Source: Paenalcaligenes hermetiae (GTDB taxonomy: Bacteria > Pseudomonadota > Gammaproteobacteria > Burkholderiales > Burkholderiaceae_B). Taken from it: 64,000 nucleotides of DNA. This document shows, piece by piece, positions 23,532-30,100 of the stretch. Position 1 is the first letter of the stretch. The number at the start of each line of letters is the position of its first letter. The stretch lies in the NCBI RefSeq assembly GCF_039543645.1, contig NZ_BAABKD010000011.1, positions 1 to 64,000 on the forward strand, in the 5' to 3' direction. The translations under genes and the position numbers were made by a program. The notes beneath the pieces are model-generated. The model saw only the letters and a program-made list of their open reading frames with translations, ran no database searches and was not told the origin of the DNA.

Positions 23532-23930
23532 ATGTGTAAAGAGGGTGTGAACAGTTCAGTAGAAATAGATTTTGATTCTAAAGGTGATGCAATGATAGGA
23601 AAAGAAAAAGCATTGACACTGAAAGAGGCCGCTGAAATCTTAGATGTATCCTACTTCACGCTTTTTAGAAGGCGGCATCAAATTGCTTTTCAGGTTCCTG
23701 GTACAAACCGTTGGCGCATTTGGCCATCAGAGCTTGCTGCAGCAACGAGAGCAGGCAATAATTTGAAGCGATTATCGTTGCGAGTCGATCAGGAGAAGTC
23801 ATGGCGATCCGCAAAAATAAAGAGTCAGGGATATGGTGGGTTGATATCACCCCACCCGGTGGCCAAAGAGTTAGACGCTCTACTGGCACAAAAAACAAAA
23901 AAGAAGCGCAAGAGTACCACGATCAATTAA
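23532..23930 (+). CDS. Excisionase/MerR-like helix-turn-helix protein
   Basis: The frame gives 132 residues from ATG 23532 (ggag five bases upstream) or 112 from ATG 23592 (aaggtg upstream). The segment LTLKEAAEILDVSYFTLFRR followed by RHQIAFQVPGTNRWRIWPSE is a winged HTH of the excisionase/HTH_17 type. The C-terminal part is basic (QKTKKKRKSTT). It overlaps the integrase start by 130 bases in another frame. Its position before int suggests a recombination-directionality factor. The long overlap could mean that the C-terminal tail is only a by-product of the overlap. Confidence 0.65.
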   Translation: MCKEGVNSSVEIDFDSKGDAMIGKEKALTLKEAAEILDVSYFTLFRRRHQIAFQVPGTNRWRIWPSELAAATRAGNNLKRLSLRVDQEKSWRSAKIKSQGYGGLISPHPVAKELDALLAQKTKKKRKSTTIN

Positions 23931-24820
23931 AAGCCGAGTTGTGGCGCATTGAAAAGTTAGGTGCAAAGCCTAAGCGCTCATTTGAAGAAGGATGTGTTCG
24001 TTTTTTGCAAGTCAGTGCTGGGCAAGCGGACTATCAAACTAAAGTGCGTCATGTAAGGTATTGGCTTGAGGTTTTTGCAGGGCGATCTCTTTGTTCTATT
24101 ACGGCTGATGATATTTATGCAGGGTTACCTGTCTATCGAGAGTTTGACGATGGTCGTGAGCCAAGAAAAATATCTGAAGCCACAAAAAACCGGTATTTAG
24201 CGAGTATCCGTCGTATTTTTTCATTGGCGCATAAAGCTGACTGGATAGATAAAGTACCTAACTTAACTAACTATCGCGAGCCTGATGTAAGGGTTCGATG
24301 GATTACTAAGGAATTAGCGAAGCGATTGATAGACAACATTCATTTACCTTGGATGCGCGATGTGTGTGAGTTTGCTTTGCATACAGGTGCACGTGCTAAT
24401 GAAATACTTACCTTAGAGTGGGAAAACGTAGACTTGGATGCAGGCGTTGCTTGGGTTATTAGCAGTAAAGCCAAGTCAGGTCGAGCTAGGTCCTTACCTT
24501 TAAATGCAGAAGCATTAGGTTTATTGCGTAGGCGTAAACAAAAGGGAGGGCGGTGGGTGTTTACTCGCTCAACAGGTAAACCTATTTCAGAGATAGATAG
24601 GCGTGTGTTTAATAAGGCATGTAAAAAAGTAGGAATTGTAGACTTCCGTTTTCATGACTTACGACACACATGGGCAAGTTGGCATGTACAAGCAGGTACT
24701 CCTTTATTTATCTTGAAAGAGTTAGGAGGATGGGAAACATTAGAAATGGTGCGTAAGTATGCTCACTTAGATGCGAGCCATCTGGCTGAGTATGCAGATC
24801 ACGTCACGTTTAGGTCATAG
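23801..24820 (+). CDS. int: Tyrosine site-specific integrase
   Basis: A 339-residue phage/ICE-type recombinase. The N-terminal arm-type domain begins GIWWVDITPPGGQRVRRSTG, the core-binding domain follows (YQTKVRHVRYWLEVFAGRSL), and the catalytic residues are visible: Arg in HTGARANEILTLEWENV (about 195), HxxR in HDLRHTWASWHV (about 285), and the nucleophile Tyr in MVRKYAHLDA (about 319). It lies 67 bases from the 3' end of a tRNA-Asn gene, the likely attachment site. The ATG follows agga at seven bases and overlaps the Xis-like frame. Confidence 0.95.
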   Translation: MAIRKNKESGIWWVDITPPGGQRVRRSTGTKNKKEAQEYHDQLKAELWRIEKLGAKPKRSFEEGCVRFLQVSAGQADYQTKVRHVRYWLEVFAGRSLCSITADDIYAGLPVYREFDDGREPRKISEATKNRYLASIRRIFSLAHKADWIDKVPNLTNYREPDVRVRWITKELAKRLIDNIHLPWMRDVCEFALHTGARANEILTLEWENVDLDAGVAWVISSKAKSGRARSLPLNAEALGLLRRRKQKGGRWVFTRSTGKPISEIDRRVFNKACKKVGIVDFRFHDLRHTWASWHVQAGTPLFILKELGGWETLEMVRKYAHLDASHLAEYADHVTFRS

Positions 24821-24839
24821 TAACGCTAGAAAACAAAAA

Positions 24840-24864
24840 AGCCACCTAGATGGTGGCTTTTAAG
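24840..24864. terminator. Terminator after int, possibly bidirectional
   Basis: AGCCACC (24840-24846) pairs with GGTGGCT (24852-24858), with an A-run on one side and a T-run on the other, so it could act for both strands. It separates int from the tRNA-Asn gene. Confidence 0.8.
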
Positions 24865-24887
24865 TCCTTGATTTGCAAGGAGAATTC

Positions 24888-24963
24888 TGGCTCCCCGAAC
24901 AGGGCTCGAACCTGTGACCTGCGGATTAACAGTCCGTCGCTCTACCGACTGAGCTATCGGGGA
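24888..24963 (-). tRNA. trnN: tRNA-Asn (anticodon GTT), CCA encoded
   Basis: A 76-nt cloverleaf on the minus strand. The acceptor stem TCCCCGA pairs with TCGGGGA, the D arm is GCTCAGTCGGTAGAGC, the anticodon loop CTGTTAA carries GTT, and the T arm contains GGTTCGAGCC. CCA is encoded. Its 3' end points toward the integrase, as expected for a tRNA used as an integration target. The 24964-25138 gap that follows shows a possible hairpin (CTTTGG...CCAAAG near 25052-25088) but no gene. Confidence 0.97.
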
Positions 24964-25138
24964 ATTGCTTAAAAATTTAGTATAGCATGGTTTGAAATAA
25001 ATTTGCAACTATTTTTTTCAAAACCGTTTCAAGTAACTAAATTTTTACTTGTCTTTGGGGTGGCTTCGTAGCCGTGTCCGCCAAAGAAATATAACTATAA
25101 CAAGACTTTTTTAAAAGTGCAAGCCCCTAGAGCAAAAG

Positions 25139-26005
25139 TTAAAAGCGGTTTAAAGGGATTTTTAAGTAGCGGTGGCCATCGTCTTCGGGTTGGGGCAGTT
25201 TGCCTGCCTGAATATTGACTTGGAGCGAAGGCAAGATCAAGCGTGGCATGCCTAATGTTGCGTCTCGCTCGGTGCGCATTTTGACGAATTCGGCTTTGCT
25301 AATGCCATCGCGCAAGTGAATGTTATGCTGTTTTTGCTCAGCTACCGTACAAGCATGTTGAGGCTCGCGGTTAGCAGGAGGGTAGTCGTGGCACATAAAC
25401 AGCACCGTATCGTCGGGAAAGCTCAACAATTTTTGTACAGAGTCATACAGCTGTTCCGCATCGCCCCCTGGGAAATCGCAACGAGCTGAGCCAACATCAG
25501 GTAAAAATAGGGTGTCACCGACAAAAATACCCAAATCATGAACGTGATAGGCCATATCTGCAGGGGTGTGGCCAGGGACATGTAAGACGTCCACGGTCAT
25601 ATCACCGATTTTGAACTGATCGCCTGCTTTAAACAGCACGTCGAATGGCTCGCCATTGGTTTTGACGTGATCCCCCAGATGATAAATGGTTTTAAAGGTG
25701 TTTTGTACCGTAGTAATGGGGCTACCAATAGCGATTTGACCGCCAAGCTGAGATTGCAACCAGGCACCAGCAGAAAGATGGTCAGCGTGTGCATGGGTTT
25801 CGATGATCCATTGCAACTCAAGCTGGTTTGCCTTAATGTAGTCCACAAGTTTTTGTGCGGATTCGGTGCTGGTTTTAGCGGCATGCGGTTCGTAATCAAG
25901 AACGGGGTCAATGATGGCGCATTGCGCATTACCAGGAGCATGTACCACATAAGAGAATGTGGAGGTTTGCGGATCAAAAAAAGCTTCTGCGTGCGGAGTC
26001 TTCAT
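25139..26005 (-). CDS. blh: ETHE1/Blh-type persulfide dioxygenase-like metallo-beta-lactamase
   Basis: A 288-residue MBL-fold protein. The metal motif is THAHADH (residues 70-76), followed by VLHVPGHTPADMAYHV, GIFVGDTLFLPDVGSARCDF and LFMCHDY, which match ETHE1-like persulfide dioxygenases. These convert glutathione persulfide to sulfite and glutathione. Divergent transcription with a BigR/SqrR-like gene is the classical arrangement. Start ATG 26005 is preceded by an AT-rich region likely holding the shared operator. No rhodanese or sqr gene is adjacent in the window. Confidence 0.88.
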   Translation of the reverse strand: MKTPHAEAFFDPQTSTFSYVVHAPGNAQCAIIDPVLDYEPHAAKTSTESAQKLVDYIKANQLELQWIIETHAHADHLSAGAWLQSQLGGQIAIGSPITTVQNTFKTIYHLGDHVKTNGEPFDVLFKAGDQFKIGDMTVDVLHVPGHTPADMAYHVHDLGIFVGDTLFLPDVGSARCDFPGGDAEQLYDSVQKLLSFPDDTVLFMCHDYPPANREPQHACTVAEQKQHNIHLRDGISKAEFVKMRTERDATLGMPRLILPSLQVNIQAGKLPQPEDDGHRYLKIPLNRF

Positions 26006-26051
26006 ATTTAGGTCTTCTAATATATAAAATAATAATATATAATTAAGTATA
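26006..26051. promoter_or_regulatory. Shared AT-rich control region of blh and bigR
   Basis: The 46-base gap contains an AT-rich inverted-repeat-like stretch (taatatataaaataataat at about 26019-26037, continued by atataatta). AT-rich palindromes between blh and bigR are the known operator type of BigR. There is room for both -10 elements only, so repressor binding would block both genes. Confidence 0.5.
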
Positions 26052-26402
26052 ATGTCTGTAGAAACTTTTGCAACTATGTCTGTTAATACTGATCAAATCG
26101 CGCAACTCAACGAGGTCGCGACCGAGGCGGCGACACTACTTAGTCGTCTTGCTAATCCTGATCGCCTGCTTATTCTTTGCTTATTAGTAGAGGGGGAAAA
26201 AAATGTCTCTCAGATCGGCGAGGAAAGCGGCATTCAGCAGCCCACCTTATCACAACAACTTACTGTGTTGCGTAAAGATGGGTTGGTACAAACGCGCCGT
26301 AGTGGCAAATATGTGTATTACCGCCTCGAAAATTCGGATGTGTTAACGATTATGCAAACCCTTTATCAGGTGTTTTGTGCACCTCAGGAGTCAAACAAAT
26401 GA
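26052..26402 (+). CDS. bigR: BigR/SqrR-like persulfide-sensing ArsR repressor
   Basis: A 116-residue winged-helix protein: LLSRLANPDRLLILCLLVEG with the recognition part VSQIGEESGIQQPTLSQQLT followed by VLRKDGLVQTRRSGKYVYYR. Two cysteines, C43 and C109, are 66 residues apart, the same spacing as the sensor pair in BigR and SqrR that forms a tetrasulfide link when persulfides appear. It should repress blh and itself together with the two downstream transporter halves. The ribosome binding site before ATG 26052 is poor. The stop overlaps the next gene by four bases. Confidence 0.88.
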   Translation: MSVETFATMSVNTDQIAQLNEVATEAATLLSRLANPDRLLILCLLVEGEKNVSQIGEESGIQQPTLSQQLTVLRKDGLVQTRRSGKYVYYRLENSDVLTIMQTLYQVFCAPQESNK

Positions 26403-26833
26403 CCATTGATTGGGCGAATTTCACCCCATGGCAGTCGCTATTAGGCGGGGCCTTAATCGGGTTAGCCGCTGTTGTTCTTTTAGTGATAAATGGCCGCGTT
26501 TTTGGTGTTAGTGGCATTTTAAGTACGTCCGTTTTTGGGGGCGGTCAGCGCGGTTGGCGTATTGCAGCGCTTATTGGTGTGTTTGCCGCACCGTGGTTAT
26601 ATCTTGCGCTGGGGGGGCAGCTGCCGCAGGCAAACCCCCGCTCGATCCCTGTTTTGATTATTGCAGGGCTTATTGTTGGCTTTGGTAGTAGCCTTGGCTC
26701 GGGCTGTACTAGTGGGCATGGCGTATGCGGGATCTCACGCTTATCTGTGCGTTCCATAGTCGCAACATTAAGCTTTATGGCTACAGGGTTTTTAACGGTG
26801 TATATCTTTCGCCATCTACTCGGCTTAGTTTAA
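26399..26833 (+). CDS. pmpA: YeeE/YedE membrane protein, N-terminal half (PmpA-like)
   Basis: A 144-residue protein with about four membrane segments. It holds the hallmark GSGCTSGHGVCGISR (near residue 105) and an upstream FGVSGIL motif. PmpA/PmpB are half-size versions of YeeE that likely pass sulfur compounds such as thiosulfate or polysulfide through a Cys-lined pore. It is coupled to bigR by a four-base overlap and lies 11 bases before pmpB, so one operon is likely, induced by persulfides. Confidence 0.85.
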   Translation: MTIDWANFTPWQSLLGGALIGLAAVVLLVINGRVFGVSGILSTSVFGGGQRGWRIAALIGVFAAPWLYLALGGQLPQANPRSIPVLIIAGLIVGFGSSLGSGCTSGHGVCGISRLSVRSIVATLSFMATGFLTVYIFRHLLGLV

Positions 26834-26844
26834 GGAATACGTTC

Positions 26845-27261
26845 ATGATGATGATTGTAGGTGGTGCGCTAGCCGGATTACTGTTTGGCTTAGGCTTGCT
26901 GATTTCTGGCTTAGCCCATCCAGATAAAGTTCAAAGCTTTTTGGATTTGGCTGGAAACTGGGATCCTTCTTTGGCTTTTGTGATGGGGGGCGCGATTGCG
27001 GTCGCTATTGTTCCCTTTACATTAGCAAAAAAAGACAAAATTCAACCCATAAGTGGTGTGCAACTGGCGCTTCCTAAGCGCACGGATATTGATAAAAAGC
27101 TGCTGATTGGCAGTGCTTTATTTGGCGTGGGTTGGGGGTTGGCAGGATATTGCCCTGGCCCTGTGTTGGTGTCTTTTGGCGCAGGCATTGGTATGGCGTG
27201 GTGGTTTTTGCCCGCCATGGTGGTCGGGATTTGGATTCAGCGCCAGTTTTTTAATAAATAA
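26845..27261 (+). CDS. pmpB: YeeE/YedE membrane protein, C-terminal half (PmpB/DUF6691-like)
   Basis: A 138-residue protein with about four membrane segments. It holds GAALAGLLFGLGLLISGL-like residues at the start (GGALAGLLFGLGLLISGLAH) and the Cys motif GVGWGLAGYCPGPVLVS. It complements PmpA to make a full YeeE-like pore. taaggaata precedes ATG 26845, which is better than the upstream in-frame start. It is followed by a terminator. Confidence 0.82.
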   Translation: MMMIVGGALAGLLFGLGLLISGLAHPDKVQSFLDLAGNWDPSLAFVMGGAIAVAIVPFTLAKKDKIQPISGVQLALPKRTDIDKKLLIGSALFGVGWGLAGYCPGPVLVSFGAGIGMAWWFLPAMVVGIWIQRQFFNK

Positions 27262-27294
27262 GTATTTTTTGGTTTATCTGTGTGTAGTACCTTT

Positions 27295-27319
27295 GGCACC
27301 TTTCGGGGTGCCTTTTTTT
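27295..27319. terminator. Terminator between pmpB and the convergent cadR
   Basis: GGCACC (27295-27300) pairs with GGTGCC (27307-27312), followed by seven T residues. It serves the rightward operon; the minus-strand cadR stop lies at 27318-27320. Confidence 0.85.
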
Positions 27320-27743
27320 ATCCTAAATGTGTCTCATTTTCAGGTAGGGGGGCCATATTGCTAATTTGCTCCAAAATACCACAGTCATCGGTGGTGCCTT
27401 CGTGGGCGCAGGCGTGTTGGAGCTGCTGTAACTGTTGTCGTAACTGTTGTAATTCTTGGATGCGTATATCCACATGACGCAAGTGTTCGGTGATGATTTC
27501 GGTAACGGGGTGGCAGGCGGCTTGCGGAGCATCCATAAAGGCTAGTAAGTCCCGAATTTCATCATGTGTCATGTCTAAGCTACGACAATTACGTATAAAA
27601 CGTAGACGTTCTAGGTGTTGAGTGTGATATTGGCGGTAATTGCTGTGGTCACGGCGTGGTGGTGGCAGTAAGCCGATTTTTTCATAGTAGCGAATGGTTT
27701 CGGTACCACAGTTGGCGAGTTGAGCGAGTTCTCCGATTTTCAT
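27318..27743 (-). CDS. cadR: CadR/PbrR-like MerR-family metal regulator
   Basis: A 141-residue protein. The MerR HTH is MKIGELAQLANCGTETIRYY followed by EKIGLLPPPRR, then a long dimerisation helix. The metal-binding cysteines C77, C112 and C121 match the pattern of Cd/Pb sensors, and the tail is His/Asp-rich (HACAHEGTTDDCG). It is divergent from a P-type ATPase gene, with a 19-base-spacer promoter between them. It should activate that pump when Cd2+, Pb2+ or Zn2+ binds. Confidence 0.88.
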   Translation of the reverse strand: MKIGELAQLANCGTETIRYYEKIGLLPPPRRDHSNYRQYHTQHLERLRFIRNCRSLDMTHDEIRDLLAFMDAPQAACHPVTEIITEHLRHVDIRIQELQQLRQQLQQLQHACAHEGTTDDCGILEQISNMAPLPENETHLG

Positions 27744-27746
27744 GGC

Positions 27747-27777
27747 TTGACCTTGTAGTGACTTTAAGGTGTTTACT
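27747..27777 (+). promoter_or_regulatory. MerR-type promoter of the metal-efflux ATPase
   Basis: The -35 TTGACC (27747-27752) and -10-like TTTACT (27772-27777) are separated by 19 bases, the stretched spacer typical of MerR-controlled promoters. The spacer holds the imperfect dyad ACCTT...AAGGT (27750-27770), where CadR should bind. Confidence 0.65.
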
Positions 27778-27808
27778 TAAAGCATACAGGAAAATGAAGA
27801 GGTGTTTT

Positions 27809-30055
27809 ATGAGTGCTTGGCCTAAATCATCATGTTGTTCCCACGACGAGGCGCATCAGCCCGAAAGGGAGTCACCTGCTGCGGCAAGCTGTTGTGCGGC
27901 TCCAACGTATACGCCATCCTCCGTTGCCCCGTTAGCGGTGCAAGCGGGACAGGAGCTGACACGGCTGCGTATTGAGCAAATGGATTGCCCAGTAGAGGAG
28001 CAACTCATCCGTAAAAAACTTGAGGGTGATGCTCAGGTAATTGCGTTGCAGTTTCATTTGATGCAGCGTCAATTAGATGTATTACATACGGCTGGTTATG
28101 GTTCCCAAGTGGTATCTGCTATCCAACGTTTAGGCATGGATCCTGTGTTGATCCAAGCTGGGGATCAGCCTAAAACGCTTAAGCCGTCTCATGGGAAAAA
28201 AACACTTGTGATGGTGATAAGTGCCGTGTTTTTGGCATTGTTGGCAGAGCTGGGCGCCTGGCTCGTATGGCCTTCTTGGATGGTGATTGTCCTGTCGGTG
28301 ATAGCCATCGCATTAACGGGGGGCACGGTTTATAAAAAGGGTCTTATTGCCTTAACTAATCGTAATTTAAATATCAATGCGTTGATGAGCATCGCGGTGA
28401 CTGGGGCGGTATTACTGGGAGAGTGGCCTGAAGCAGCGATGGTGATGTCACTTTTTGCGCTGGCAGAATATATCGAAGCTCGCTCTTTAGATCGAGCGCG
28501 CCGCGCTGTCGATGGCCTATTGGCTTTGGCACCTGACGAGGTTGAGGTTTTTGATGAGCAGGGGCATTGGCATTTACAACCAGCCCAAACGGTAACCGCT
28601 GGCAGCCTGGTAAAGGTTAAGCCAGGCGCTCGTATTGGTTTAGATGGAGTGGTGCAAGCGGGTTCGTCAACAGTAAACCAAGCACCGATCACTGGCGAAA
28701 GTTTACCTGTACTTAAGCAGAGCGGAGATAGGCTGTATGCGGGTTCGATTAACGGCATGGGCGAGCTGCAATACCGCACACAAGGTACTTATGATGAGAG
28801 TTTGCTAGCTCGTATTGCCATTTCAGTGCAGCAAGCACAACAAAGCAAAGCGCCTGTACAGCGTTTTGTGGATCGTTTTTCTCAGGTGTATACGCCTATC
28901 GTGACGTTTGGAGCTTTAGCGCTTGCCCTATTAGGTCCATGGTTATTTGGTGGTACGTGGTTGGATTGGGTTTATAAAGCACTGGTTTTGTTAGTGATTG
29001 CTTGCCCATGCGCATTAGTGATTTCCACACCGGTAGCAGTAGTAAGCGCTTTAGCTACTGCCGCCAAGGCAGGTCTATTGGTAAAAGGGGGATTACATTT
29101 AGAGCGCGCTCGACGATTGGACTATTTAGCGGTAGATAAAACGGGCACGATTACAGCAGGGATGCCGGTTTTACAGGACCAATGGGTGGCGCCAGCGTAC
29201 CCATTAGAAACGGTGGAGCAGATGGCTTATGCTTTGGCGAGCCGTTCTGATCATCCGGCTTCGCAAGCGCTAGCACGCTCACTGGAGGGGGCTGTGTCCG
29301 CATTGCCGGTAAAGGATTTTCAAGCGGTTGCGGGAGCGGGTGTGATGGCCACACAAAACGGTGTGAGCTGGCAGCTTGGGCGTTTAAGCTGGCTGAGCCA
29401 TGCACCGCTTAGTGCAGACTTAATATCTTGGCAGAAAACATGGCAACAAGCGGGAGCCAGTTTTGTTTACTTAGCCAAAGCACAGCAGGTGGTTGCCGCG
29501 TTTGCGATTGCAGATCAAATAAAATCCGGGGTCCAGGCCGTAATGGCTGATTTATCTCGGCTAGGAGTAAAGGTGGAAGTGTTATCGGGAGATAACAGCG
29601 CGGCTGTGCAGCATGTAGCAAACCAGGCAGGGATTCCTCTAGCCCAAGGGGATTTACTACCAGAAGATAAGTTACGCATTATCACAGAGCGTACACAAAC
29701 TGAAGGGTTTAGTGCCATGGTAGGAGATGGAATTAATGATGCTCCCGCTTTGGCAAAAGCAGACCTAAGTTTTGCTATGGGGGCGTTAGGGTCGGACATG
29801 GCCATTGAAACGGCAGATATTGCGATTATGAATGACGACCTTGCTAACATCCCGTATACGATTCGTTTGTCTCAGCGGTTACATCGTGTTTTGGTGCAGA
29901 ATATTAGTGCCGCAATTGGAATTAAATTGGTGTTTTTAGCGCTTGCTATAGCTGGGGTAGCAACGATGTGGATGGCCGTTTTTGCCGACGTAGGAGCAAG
30001 CCTATTAGTGGTTTTGAATAGCTTGCGGTTGCTAAAATCGACGCCAAGCGCTTAA
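27809..30055 (+). CDS. cadA: Zn/Cd/Pb-exporting P1B-type ATPase
   Basis: A 748-residue pump. The N-terminus is Cys/His-rich (SSCCSHDEAH, then AASCCAAP), followed by an HMA-like domain whose usual GMTCxxC is replaced by EQMDCPVEEQ. The core has the CPCALV membrane motif (about residue 399), phosphorylation site DKTGT (about 441), and GDGINDAPAL (about 637). The CPC motif and CadR partner point to Zn2+/Cd2+/Pb2+ export. ATG 27809 (gaggtg upstream) is chosen; in-frame codons before it run through the promoter. Confidence 0.92.
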   Translation: MSAWPKSSCCSHDEAHQPERESPAAASCCAAPTYTPSSVAPLAVQAGQELTRLRIEQMDCPVEEQLIRKKLEGDAQVIALQFHLMQRQLDVLHTAGYGSQVVSAIQRLGMDPVLIQAGDQPKTLKPSHGKKTLVMVISAVFLALLAELGAWLVWPSWMVIVLSVIAIALTGGTVYKKGLIALTNRNLNINALMSIAVTGAVLLGEWPEAAMVMSLFALAEYIEARSLDRARRAVDGLLALAPDEVEVFDEQGHWHLQPAQTVTAGSLVKVKPGARIGLDGVVQAGSSTVNQAPITGESLPVLKQSGDRLYAGSINGMGELQYRTQGTYDESLLARIAISVQQAQQSKAPVQRFVDRFSQVYTPIVTFGALALALLGPWLFGGTWLDWVYKALVLLVIACPCALVISTPVAVVSALATAAKAGLLVKGGLHLERARRLDYLAVDKTGTITAGMPVLQDQWVAPAYPLETVEQMAYALASRSDHPASQALARSLEGAVSALPVKDFQAVAGAGVMATQNGVSWQLGRLSWLSHAPLSADLISWQKTWQQAGASFVYLAKAQQVVAAFAIADQIKSGVQAVMADLSRLGVKVEVLSGDNSAAVQHVANQAGIPLAQGDLLPEDKLRIITERTQTEGFSAMVGDGINDAPALAKADLSFAMGALGSDMAIETADIAIMNDDLANIPYTIRLSQRLHRVLVQNISAAIGIKLVFLALAIAGVATMWMAVFADVGASLLVVLNSLRLLKSTPSA

Positions 30056-30100
30056 ATAAATAGATACAGTTAATCAATTATTTATTTAGGATAGTCTTCA

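Larger units (their letters stand above)
2318..24887. mobile_element. Integrative conjugative-type element at tRNA-Asn
   Basis: This block holds a phage-like repressor switch, lambda O/P-like genes, a full VirB/VirD4 conjugation system, a TraC-like primase, an ArdC-type antirestriction protein, a Xis-like protein and a tyrosine integrase abutting the 3' end of a tRNA-Asn gene. The right boundary at the tRNA is well supported by position. The left boundary is not seen: no copy of the tRNA 3' end is evident between 2318 and 2650, so the left attachment site may be in that stretch in diverged form or beyond the Tn7 insertion. No relaxase gene is visible, so self-transfer is unproven. Confidence 0.75.

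Noticed and set aside
24826..25008. 60-codon minus-strand frame over the tRNA-Asn
   Set aside because: It is the antisense/shadow reading of the tRNA and terminator, well known as a false gene.
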